In this document: in pieces, positions 1-5,334 of the stretch
How the letters are laid out: each line of letters opens with the position of its first letter
Position numbering within the stretch: the first letter of the stretch is position 1
NCBI GenBank assembly: GCA_016763565.1
Contig: JAESTO010000026.1
Coordinates: 1-6,180 of the forward strand
Length of the DNA stretch: 6,180 nucleotides
Reading direction: 5' to 3'
From: Gammaproteobacteria bacterium
GTDB lineage: Bacteria; Pseudomonadota; Gammaproteobacteria; JABDGN01
Notes under the pieces: generated by a model
What the model was told of the DNA's origin: nothing
The model's input: only the letters and a program-made list of their open reading frames with translations
Database searches by the model: none
Translations under genes and position numbers: made by a program

Positions 1-1
1 A

Positions 2-73
2 ACCTATGAGGGCACTCACGATATTCATACCTTAATTTTAGGTAAAGCACAAACTGGCATAGCAGCATTCTAG
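2..73 (+). CDS. gcdH: 3' end of glutaryl-CoA dehydrogenase-like acyl-CoA dehydrogenase (partial)
   Basis: Only the last 23 codons and the TAG stop are inside the window; the gene begins upstream of base 1. The visible C-terminus reads TYEGTHDIHTLILGKAQTG followed by IAAF. It closely matches the conserved end of glutaryl-CoA dehydrogenases (TYEGTHDIHALILGRAxTGIxAF), flavoproteins that convert glutaryl-CoA to crotonyl-CoA in lysine/tryptophan breakdown. The TYEGT motif is typical of the acyl-CoA dehydrogenase superfamily, and the THD(I/V)HxLILGRA tail points to the glutaryl-CoA subgroup. The family is fairly secure, but substrate specificity cannot be confirmed from so short a tail. No T-rich intrinsic terminator follows the stop; the next 130 bp hold degraded inverted repeats. 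Nineteen bases of this tail (24-42) recur exactly at 5305-5323. Confidence 0.8.
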   Translation, partial: TYEGTHDIHTLILGKAQTGIAAF

Positions 74-85
74 AATTTACGCTTA

Positions 86-206
86 CAAGTAGGGTGGGGT
101 GATGCTTCACGACCATTGCGTTAAGAGCCTACGCATTAAAGAATAGGCGTCTTAGTTTGTTTGGGGAACAATAGTGTTTATTTATTACATGGCTCGCCCT
201 ACACTA
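86..206. repeat. Degraded REP/MITE-like inverted-repeat region
   Basis: The stretch between the dehydrogenase stop and tadA is rich in short inverted repeats. GTAGGG at 89-94 is matched by CCCTAC at 197-202, suggesting outer ends about 115 bp apart. Inside, GGT...ACC with an inner GTGA-TGCT-TCAC stem (95-114), GCGT/ACGC (118-121/131-134) and GCCTA/TAGGC (127-131/144-148) can form small competing hairpins. The opening GTAGGGTGGGG resembles the start of REP/MITE-type intergenic repeats found in many proteobacteria. The arms are imperfect, so this would be a decayed copy. No coding potential is visible. Part of this region may also hold the tadA promoter, but no convincing -35/-10 pair stands out. 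Confidence 0.35.
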
Positions 207-256
207 CAGGCTTAACAAGAAGCAATGCAAGCGCCGACCTTCAGATTAAAGTATTT

Positions 257-703
257 ATGATAGACGAGCAACGATACATGCAGCAAGCGTTAAACTTAGC
301 GAAACAAGCTGCGCAACAAGGCGAAGTGCCCGTAGGCGCTGTTGTCGTATTAAATGATGAAGTTATTGGTAAAGGTTTTAATCAACCCATTAGCTGCCAT
401 GATCCCACAGCGCATGCCGAAATTATTGCGCTACGTGACGCTTCTCAACATATCGCTAATTATCGTTTAATTGACGCTGATCTTTATGTGACATTAGAAC
501 CTTGTGCAATGTGTGCTGGCGCCATGATTCATGCACGGATTAAGCGCGTTATTTTTGGTGCACATGACCCAAAATCTTCAGCTAAAGTTGTGTTTGAATC
601 CGCATTAACGCATAAATTAAATCACACCATAGCTTGTCAAGGTGGTGTGTTGCAAAATGACTGTTCGGCAATCATTAAAAATTTTTTTCAAAAAAAACGT
701 TAA
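257..703 (+). CDS. tadA: tRNA-specific adenosine(34) deaminase TadA
   Basis: The gene encodes 148 residues of the cytidine/deoxycytidylate deaminase fold. TadA converts wobble adenosine 34 to inosine in tRNA-Arg(ACG), an essential step for decoding CGN codons. The zinc site is intact: HAE at residues 53-55 (zinc ligand His53, proton-shuttle Glu55) and PCAMC at 82-86 (Cys83, Cys86). The N-terminal segment YMQQALNLAKQA...GEVPVGAVVV (residues 7-31) and MIHARIKRVIFGAHDPKSSA (90-109) are typical of TadA rather than of guanine or cytosine deaminases. The frame is open back to a TTG at 161, but homology begins only around the ATG at 257, which gives the usual N-terminus; no clear Shine-Dalgarno precedes it. 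E. coli TadA is 167 residues, so this copy is slightly short at its C-terminus. The 3' end overlaps the convergent cinA-like gene by 29 bp within A/T homopolymer runs. Confidence 0.93.
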   Translation: MIDEQRYMQQALNLAKQAAQQGEVPVGAVVVLNDEVIGKGFNQPISCHDPTAHAEIIALRDASQHIANYRLIDADLYVTLEPCAMCAGAMIHARIKRVIFGAHDPKSSAKVVFESALTHKLNHTIACQGGVLQNDCSAIIKNFFQKKR

Positions 704-1760
704 TTTGTTGGCAAGCCCACTCCACGGCCAAGTGGCGAACATTATCACGAAAAAAATAAACGGATTTAGTCTGTTGTTTGCCAGAGATGCTAATACGCAC
801 AGTAGTTTGCGCGGGTGGACTATTACCTTGCCAATATTCAGCTAAGCCGGTAATAATAATATCTGCTTGCTCTGATTCGCCAACAAACTGTAGTTTTTCA
901 ATAGTATTTGGTTTTAATAACGTTGCTTTTAATAGACCACCTGTTGCTTGATCACAAATAACTAACATTTTTTTGGCGTTGCTTAAATTTTCTTGTAATT
1001 TTTCTGAGGCTGGAATGTTTTCTTTGCTAATTAAAAATTCTTCTATAATTGGCGTGGCTAATTGAGCACATTGTTGCAAAATTTTCTCATTATTAGCCCA
1101 CACTTTAAATTCAAGATACGGGTAATCAGCACGATAGCCCGTATGACAATCCAAATGTTGTAAAGTATTATCCAGCTTTTTTGCGATTTCTCCTTCACTG
1201 CAGTCCAGTAACAGCCAATGTAATTTAGGTTGTTTACGATGTTGGGGTAATTGCGCTAAGGCATAGTTTTCCAGCATGGGCAAACATTCATGTGGCGGGC
1301 CTGGCAACATAAATATTTTTTTCTGTTGATAGTTGAGCATACAGCCAGCAGCAGTGCCCTGTGGATTAGGGAAAATGGTTGCATTTTCCGGGAAGTAAGC
1401 TTGTTGACGGTTAGATTCATCTATTTCTAAGGTAACTGATGATAGGCGATCAACAATGGCTTGCCAACTCACTGGGTCAAATATTAACTTTTGTTCAATA
1501 GCATCAGCTAAAGCGAAACGGGTTAAGTCATCAGACGTTGGTCCTAACCCTCCGGTTAAAAAGATAACGTCATTGTCAATCAGTGCCGTTTGTATCGCTT
1601 GGCAAATAGTGGGTCGATCGTCAGCTACGGTCATTTGCTTATTAATCACAAAGCCATGTTCAATCAATTGTCGTGCAATGGCAGGGCCCGTGGTATTAAT
1701 AATGTCACCTTGAATTAGTTCATCACCAGTAGCAATGAGAGCAGCATGCAATGTTTTCAT
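675..1760 (-). CDS. cinA: CinA-family protein with MoCF-type N-terminal domain and degenerate C-terminal domain
   Basis: A 361-residue protein of the CinA (competence/damage-inducible) family. Residues 1-170 form the molybdopterin-binding-like (MoCF, COG1058) domain: TGDEL at 11-15, TGGLGPTSDDLT at 69-80, NPQGTAAG at 132-139 and MLPGPPHE at 151-158. In CinA proteins this domain is linked to ADP-ribose pyrophosphatase activity. Residues 180-245 match the linking domain (TGYRADYPYLEFKVWA at 207-222). Residues 250-361 sit where the PncC nicotinamide-nucleotide amidase domain belongs, but the usual ESCTGG motif reads DQATGG (270-275) and the glycine-rich GIAGPxGG segment reads GLAEYWQGN (305-313), so amidase activity is probably lost. 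Full CinA proteins are usually a little over 400 residues. The ATG at 1760 has AAGGA (complement of 1771-1775) 10 bp upstream. The gene is divergent from uvrC and convergent with tadA. Family assignment is secure; cellular role is inferred. Confidence 0.88.
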   Translation of the reverse strand: MKTLHAALIATGDELIQGDIINTTGPAIARQLIEHGFVINKQMTVADDRPTICQAIQTALIDNDVIFLTGGLGPTSDDLTRFALADAIEQKLIFDPVSWQAIVDRLSSVTLEIDESNRQQAYFPENATIFPNPQGTAAGCMLNYQQKKIFMLPGPPHECLPMLENYALAQLPQHRKQPKLHWLLLDCSEGEIAKKLDNTLQHLDCHTGYRADYPYLEFKVWANNEKILQQCAQLATPIIEEFLISKENIPASEKLQENLSNAKKMLVICDQATGGLLKATLLKPNTIEKLQFVGESEQADIIITGLAEYWQGNSPPAQTTVRISISGKQQTKSVYFFRDNVRHLAVEWACQQINVFFEKNF

Positions 1761-1781
1761 AAAGCTAACGTCCTTCTTTCT

Positions 1782-1809
1782 TTGATTTTAATCCCTAACA
1801 TTATATACT
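1782..1809 (+). promoter_or_regulatory. Candidate sigma-70 promoter of uvrC-pgsA
   Basis: TTGATT (1782-1787) and TATACT (1804-1809) are separated by 16 bp and match the -35 and -10 consensus at 4 and 5 of 6 positions. Transcription would start near 1815, giving a leader of about 30 nt before the uvrC ATG at 1845. No LexA-type CTGT-N8-ACAG box is visible in the 84-bp intergenic region. Confidence 0.5.
1800..1805 (-). promoter_or_regulatory. Candidate -10 box for the cinA-like gene
   Basis: On the minus strand this hexamer reads TATAAT, a perfect sigma-70 -10 box, about 40 bp upstream of the cinA-like start codon. No good -35 hexamer lies 16-18 bp further upstream (the sequence there is close to CCAGGG), so the promoter would be weak or activator-dependent. 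It overlaps the -10 box proposed for uvrC by two bases. Confidence 0.4.
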
Positions 1810-1844
1810 TAATTATCTTAACCCTGGATAACAAACGATACAAT

Positions 1845-3644
1845 ATGACCGCTTTGGACGATTTACAACATTTACCGACTTGCGCAGGTGTATACCAAAT
1901 GTTTGATATTGAGCAACAATTGATTTATATCGGCAAAGCCAAAAATTTACGCAAGCGAGTTAGCAGTTATTTTTCTCAACATAACAGTAGTGCTAAAGCA
2001 CAATTATTAGCAAAGAAAATATGTGATATTCAGACCATTATTACCAGTACAGAGAAAGAAGCTTTGCTACTAGAGCACACCCTAATTAAAAAGCATCGTC
2101 CTCGCTATAATATATCCTTACGTGATGATAAATCATATCCCTATATTTACCTAAATAGCCAACATGCATTTCCCAACCTCATGTCGTATCGTGGTATGCG
2201 GCATCGTCCCGGTCGTTATTTTGGTCCCTATCCACATGGTGGCTCGGTGAATGAAACTTTACAATTGTTACAAAAGCTTTTTAAAATCCGCTCATGTCGC
2301 GACAGTTTTTTTAAACATCGTTCTCGCCCCTGTCTGCAATATCAAATCAAACGTTGCAAAGCCCCCTGTGTTGATTTTATTAGTAGTGAAGATTATAGTC
2401 ATGATCTTGCACAGGCAATATTATTTCTTGAAGGTAAAAGTCAAGAAGTTATTACGAATGTTGCAGAAAAAATGGAGCAAGCAGCGGAGCATTTAGAGTT
2501 TGAAAAAGCACAAGAGTATCGAGATTTAATTCGTGATTTACGACATGTGCAACAACAGCAACACGTTGTTACCGGCTATGCAGATGCTGATATTATAGCG
2601 ATAGCAACGCAGGGCAGGTTAGCCTGCATCAATTATATGATATTGCGCGAAGGTCAATTAACAGCACAATATAATTTTTTCCCACAATTGCCTAGTAGCA
2701 CTGATCATCAAGAAATTTTATCCGCATTTTTATCGCAACATTACTTATCTGCGACGACCATTTCCAAGGAAATCATTATTGCACAAGCCGTGTTGGAGCA
2801 GCAAACATTGCAAACGGTTTTAAGTGAGCAAGTGAAACACAAAGTTATTATTACCATACCCAAGCGTGGTAAAAAATTGCAATGGTTATCCTTGGCTAAA
2901 GCCAATGCAGAACAAGCGTTACAACAAAAATTATTAGCACGCGCATCGCAGCAACAGCGGATGCAAGCATTGCAAACCTTATTGCAGTTGCCACAATTGC
3001 CACAACGCTTAGAATGTTTTGATATTAGTCATACCATGGGAGAAGCCACCGTTGCCTCATGCGTAGTCTTTAATAATGAAGGGCCATTAAAAAGTGATTA
3101 TCGACGTTTCAATATTGAAGGTATAACAGCTGGTGACGATTATGCTGCATTGCATCAAGCGTTAACCAGGCGTTACAAAAATACTGAGCACTTGCCTGAG
3201 GTATTAATTATTGACGGTGGTAAAGGGCAACTAAAGCAAGCTCAGGAGGTGTTAACTGAATTACATATTGATAATATTGTATTGTTGTCTATTGCCAAAG
3301 GCAGCAGTCGTAAAGCCGGCCTAGAAACCATCTGGCGTGCGAATACATCGCAAGCATTGCTAATGGATGAATACCCATTAGCATTTACCTTGTTACAACA
3401 CATTCGTGATGAAGCGCATCGCTTTGCAATTAGTGCTCATCGGCAACGACGAGATAAAATACGCAAGCAATCCATTTTAGAGAGCATTACCGGTGTTGGT
3501 GCAAAACGTCGTCGGGAATTATTGCGACATTTCGGTGGGTTGCAGGGTGTGCAAATAGCGAGTGTAGCAGAGCTAGTGCAATTGCCTGGAATTAACAGCA
3601 CGTTAGCCCAAAGAATTTATGATACACTTCATCAGACATCTTAA
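1845..3644 (+). CDS. uvrC: UvrABC system protein C (excinuclease subunit)
   Basis: A 599-residue UvrC, which makes the 3' and 5' incisions around a DNA lesion after UvrA/UvrB recognition; length is normal for the family (about 610 in E. coli). The GIY-YIG nuclease domain is N-terminal (GVY at 15-17, YIG at 28-30, probable catalytic Glu77 in LEHTLIK). Four cysteines, Cys151, 163, 171 and 175, have the spacing of the iron-sulfur ligands reported for E. coli UvrC. A UvrB-binding UVR motif lies at about 205-240 (LEFEKAQEYRDLIRDL). The RNase H-like endonuclease domain keeps its Asp-Asp-His set: Asp393 (CFDISH), Asp457 (IIDGGKGQ), His525 (RDEAHRFA). Tandem helix-hairpin-helix motifs end the protein (ITGVGAKRRRELLRHFGG and VQLPGINSTLAQRI). 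The frame is open back to 1746, inside cinA, but the family N-terminus begins at this ATG. No strong Shine-Dalgarno is visible. It is 15 bp from pgsA, probably co-transcribed. Confidence 0.97.
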   Translation: MTALDDLQHLPTCAGVYQMFDIEQQLIYIGKAKNLRKRVSSYFSQHNSSAKAQLLAKKICDIQTIITSTEKEALLLEHTLIKKHRPRYNISLRDDKSYPYIYLNSQHAFPNLMSYRGMRHRPGRYFGPYPHGGSVNETLQLLQKLFKIRSCRDSFFKHRSRPCLQYQIKRCKAPCVDFISSEDYSHDLAQAILFLEGKSQEVITNVAEKMEQAAEHLEFEKAQEYRDLIRDLRHVQQQQHVVTGYADADIIAIATQGRLACINYMILREGQLTAQYNFFPQLPSSTDHQEILSAFLSQHYLSATTISKEIIIAQAVLEQQTLQTVLSEQVKHKVIITIPKRGKKLQWLSLAKANAEQALQQKLLARASQQQRMQALQTLLQLPQLPQRLECFDISHTMGEATVASCVVFNNEGPLKSDYRRFNIEGITAGDDYAALHQALTRRYKNTEHLPEVLIIDGGKGQLKQAQEVLTELHIDNIVLLSIAKGSSRKAGLETIWRANTSQALLMDEYPLAFTLLQHIRDEAHRFAISAHRQRRDKIRKQSILESITGVGAKRRRELLRHFGGLQGVQIASVAELVQLPGINSTLAQRIYDTLHQTS

Positions 3645-3659
3645 ATTAGCATCTGAAAT

Positions 3660-4235
3660 ATGTATAAACATATACCAAATTTTTTAACGCTATCGCGAAT
3701 TGCTATAATTCCAGTCGTTATCGTAATATTTTGCCTGCCTTGGCAATACAACCATATCGTTGCTGCCACATTATTTTTGTTGGCATCCATCACCGATGGC
3801 CTTGACGGCTACTTGGCACGGCGTTGGCAAGTCGTTAGTCAGCTTGGTGTATTCCTCGATCCTGTCGCTGATAAGTTATTAGTATCATCCGCTTTGGTGT
3901 TGTTAGTTGCTCAACATGCCTATTATTTGGCAATTCCGGCCTTGATTATTATTGGTCGCGAAATAGCTGTCTCAGCATTGAGAGAATGGATGGCAGAGTT
4001 GGGTAAACAGGCCAAAGTTAAAGTAACCCAAGTGGCCAAAGTTAAAACGTTTATTCAAATGTTAGCCATTACATTATTGTTGGTAGACCAAGAGTTTGTG
4101 ACAACAGCGGGTTATGTTGCTCTTTATGTGGCTGCCATTTTAACTTTATGGAGTATGGCTATTTATTTAATGATTGCTTGGCAAGAGTTAAATAAATCTA
4201 CTACCAAACCGTTAGATGTAGATAAAAACACTTGA
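3660..4235 (+). CDS. pgsA: CDP-diacylglycerol-glycerol-3-phosphate 3-phosphatidyltransferase
   Basis: A 191-residue integral membrane enzyme that joins CDP-diacylglycerol and glycerol-3-phosphate to give phosphatidylglycerophosphate, the committed step to phosphatidylglycerol and cardiolipin. The CDP-alcohol phosphotransferase signature is complete: Asp46-x2-Asp49-Gly50-x2-Ala53-Arg54-x8-Gly63-x3-Asp67-x3-Asp71, the acidic residues binding the metal ions and CDP group. The N-terminal IPNFLTLSRI and the IIIGREIAVSALREWMAELG segment (96-115) identify the PgsA subgroup rather than PssA. Hydrophobic stretches at about 12-28, 32-46, 73-98, 131-142 and 147-175 are the membrane helices. The ATG lies 15 bp after uvrC with only a weak ribosome binding site (CTGAAAT), consistent with translation from a uvrC transcript. 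The uvrC-pgsA-tRNA-Gly order is conserved in other gammaproteobacteria. The stop codon is part of the -35 box of the next promoter. Confidence 0.96.
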   Translation: MYKHIPNFLTLSRIAIIPVVIVIFCLPWQYNHIVAATLFLLASITDGLDGYLARRWQVVSQLGVFLDPVADKLLVSSALVLLVAQHAYYLAIPALIIIGREIAVSALREWMAELGKQAKVKVTQVAKVKTFIQMLAITLLLVDQEFVTTAGYVALYVAAILTLWSMAIYLMIAWQELNKSTTKPLDVDKNT

Positions 4236-4259
4236 CAAGTTAACCAGAGAGGTTAAAAT
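4232..4259 (+). promoter_or_regulatory. Strong sigma-70 promoter for tRNA-Gly
   Basis: A perfect TTGACA -35 box (4232-4237) contains the pgsA TGA stop codon (4233-4235). After a 16-bp spacer follows TAAAAT (4254-4259), a 5/6 match to the -10 consensus. Transcription would start near 4266, about 50 nt before the mature tRNA. A near-consensus promoter is what one expects for a stable RNA, and it lets the tRNA be expressed independently of uvrC-pgsA. Confidence 0.7.
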
Positions 4260-4274
4260 ACCCAACTCTTTTTA

Positions 4275-4308
4275 TCCGCTAGCAATGATCGAAATAGCAG
4301 TGCTCGGA
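4275..4308 (+). other. Possible hairpin in the tRNA-Gly 5' leader
   Basis: TCCG-CT-AGCA (4275-4284) can pair with TGCTCGGA (4301-4308), giving an 8-bp stem with a two-base bulge and a 16-nt loop. It ends 8 nt before the tRNA 5' end, where it could shape the precursor for RNase P processing. This is inferred from pairing alone. Confidence 0.3.
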
Positions 4309-4316
4309 TACTTTTA

Positions 4317-4391
4317 GCGGGAATAGCTCAGCGGTAGAGCACAACCTTGCCAAGGTTGGGGTCGCGAGTTCGAACCTCGTTTCCCGCTCCA
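4317..4391 (+). tRNA. tRNA-Gly (anticodon GCC)
   Basis: All four arms fold. The acceptor GCGGGAA (4317-4323) pairs with TTCCCGC (4381-4387), followed by discriminator T and an encoded CCA (4388-4391). The D arm contains AGCTCAGCGGTAGAGC. The anticodon stem CAACC/GGTTG (4342-4346/4354-4358) encloses loop TTGCCAA with anticodon GCC at 4349-4351. The T arm contains GAGTTCGAACCTC. It reads glycine codons GGC and GGU. The position after pgsA corresponds to glyW in E. coli. Its 3' half is a classic integration target, and accessory-looking DNA starts shortly downstream. Confidence 0.97.
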
Positions 4392-4446
4392 ATAATTTTC
4401 TTTGAATCAATAGTTTACGTTATACATAAACAAAAATTTAGAAAAT

Positions 4447-4485
4447 AAAAAAAGCCGCATGAACAAGGTTAGTGCGGCTTTTTTT
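4447..4485. terminator. Bidirectional rho-independent terminator
   Basis: GCCGCA (4454-4459) and TGCGGC (4473-4478) form a GC-rich stem with a 13-nt loop, flanked by seven A's (4447-4453) and seven T's (4479-4485). On the plus strand it ends the tRNA-Gly transcript; on the minus strand it can end transcription of the AlpA-like remnant, which finishes 22 bp away. The symmetrical A/T tracts make it suitable for both directions. Confidence 0.92.
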
Positions 4486-4507
4486 ATTGGTGTGAAGAGG
4501 TATTTTG

Positions 4508-4715
4508 TTACCTGTCATTAACATCTCCAGTACGATGTACGCGATGTTGTTCTAACCAAGCCTCTAGGTCATCTTTTAAATAAAGAATATTGCGGCCGAC
4601 CTTTACAAAAGGTGGCCCAGGTATTCTGCCATCACGAAAACCATTCATGCGATCTTGACTTAAAAATATGCGGCTCATGTGTTGCCCCAACTTCAGCTAA
4701 AGATAGTTGGCTCAC
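4508..4715 (-). pseudogene. AlpA/excisionase-type HTH DNA-binding protein, apparently frameshifted
   Basis: The C-terminal part (GRIPGPPFVKVGRNILYLK then DDLEAWLEQHR) is the typical second half of the small AlpA/HTH_17 proteins, MerR-like winged-helix regulators that control integrase or excision genes of prophages and islands. This part is open from about 4690 down, with a possible internal ATG at 4678. The missing N-terminus lies in another frame: GTG at 4715 reads VSQLSLAEVG. The two halves join as LSLAEVGQHMSRIFLSQ if one base is removed from the four-G run (complement of 4685-4688), restoring about 68 codons, a normal AlpA length. An extra G therefore probably broke the gene, unless it is a sequencing error. 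The original start is uncertain because no Shine-Dalgarno is visible and the upstream frame stays open into the junction with the nuclease fragment. A 56-residue product from 4678 is possible but would lack the first part of the HTH. Confidence 0.6.
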
Positions 4716-4771
4716 TGTTGTGTGATACTTGCCACGGCGGATCCAACCTGCCAAGGTGGAGGAAGGAATAT

Positions 4772-5185
4772 TCAGCTTAAAATGCGTTTTTGTCGTGCCT
4801 CAAAACAAAGCCCTTTGCCAAGTTCCAATAAAAAAAATTCCAATTTATCAAGCAATGCAGATTCAAGGTGATTTTCGTCCATTACTTCATGTGATTTTAA
4901 GTCTGAAAATTCAAAGATACATGGATCGCGGATAGTTGAGTTAATGTCGTGTGTTAATGTATTTTTATGGACTAACTCAGCGAGTTTGTTTGTGCCATGA
5001 GATAAGCCAGAGCGTTCATAATATAGGGTGTTAATTTGTCGTTTGAGCTCTCTTACTGCCCAATTGCCACGGACACATTCAGTTTCGTAGAAACGACGTT
5101 TGATAGATTCTTGTATTTTAAGTAGTTGAAGAAAATGGCTGTAAGATAACTGGGTCACTAACTTTTCTGATAGAATATTGGACAA
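4772..5185 (-). pseudogene. YhcG/DUF1016 family PDDEXK nuclease, internal fragment
   Basis: The reading matches the middle of YhcG (DUF1016, COG4804) proteins: KLVTQLSYSHFLQLLKIQ, KRRFYETECVRGNWAVRELK, NTLYYERSGLS, IRDPCIFEF, EVMDENHLESALLDKL and LELGKGLCFEARQKRIL. In complete relatives the last motif is followed by GDxYxFVDLVFYHR...LIELK, the nuclease core with its acidic and lysine residues. Here the frame instead ends with Ser-stop at 4772-4777, so the whole catalytic domain is gone. The N-terminal DUF1016_N region of roughly 100 residues is also missing: the frame starts at a TTG at 5185 and is open only to a stop at 5258-5260. YhcG-type proteins are common next to mobile elements and restriction loci, and their role is poorly settled. 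The fragment is very unlikely to cut DNA. Breakage at both ends indicates deletion or recombination rather than a point mutation. Confidence 0.8.
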
Positions 5186-5256
5186 TGTTGCGTTTTGCTT
5201 GCTGTTTTTTAATTGACACGACGGTGCTGGTTTAGCATTGATATGATTATTTGGTA

Positions 5257-5283
5257 ATTAGGCAAACAGTGTTTTTGCCTAAT
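5257..5283. repeat. Perfect 10-bp inverted repeat (hairpin)
   Basis: ATTAGGCAAA (5257-5266) and TTTGCCTAAT (5274-5283) are exact reverse complements around a 7-nt loop. The stem sits where the open frame of the nuclease fragment ends and about 50 bp before the LRR gene. No clear T tract follows on either strand, so a standard terminator is uncertain; a protein-binding site or the scar of a mobile element are alternatives. Confidence 0.6.
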
Positions 5284-5304
5284 GTTTAAGAGGCGATGAT
5301 ACAG

Positions 5305-5323
5305 TTCATACCTTAATTTTAGG
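5305..5323 (+). repeat. 19-bp exact copy of part of the dehydrogenase 3' end
   Basis: TTCATACCTTAATTTTAGG here is identical, in the same orientation, to 24-42 inside the glutaryl-CoA dehydrogenase tail. In the matching frame both copies read HTLILG, followed by a similar codon pair (KA in the gene, NA here), but homology does not clearly extend further. The copy contributes the AGG of the ribosome binding site proposed for the LRR gene. Confidence 0.6.
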
Positions 5324-5334
5324 AAACGCATGCT

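Noticed and set aside
161..256. TTG-initiated N-terminal extension of tadA (32 extra codons)
   Set aside because: The added residues have no resemblance to TadA, overlap the inverted-repeat region, and the ATG at 257 gives the normal family N-terminus.
642..845. Open frame overlapping the tadA end and antisense to the cinA-like gene
   Set aside because: A shadow frame: both underlying genes are firmly identified by motifs.
1746..1844. ATG at 1746 as the start of uvrC
   Set aside because: It would lie inside the cinA-like gene and upstream of the proposed promoter, and it adds 33 residues absent from UvrC proteins. The ATG at 1845 fits the family start.
4010..4046. 13-bp direct repeat GGCCAAAGTTAAA inside pgsA (4010-4022 and 4034-4046)
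   Set aside because: It encodes AKVK twice, but the segment has the normal PgsA length and the second copy is the conserved KVKT site, so no insertion is implied.
4365..4391. Search for a second copy of the tRNA 3' end as an att direct repeat
   Set aside because: No repeat of this segment was found by eye between 4392 and 6180, so no attachment site pair is claimed.
4729..4935. 68-codon plus-strand open frame
   Set aside because: It lies antisense to the recognisable YhcG fragment and shows no family resemblance.
5311..5320. CTTAATTTT as a PmrA-type half-site upstream of the LRR gene
   Set aside because: PmrA sites regulating effectors in Legionella are tandem CTTAATATT-like repeats; only one imperfect half is present, and the same bases occur in the dehydrogenase coding sequence.
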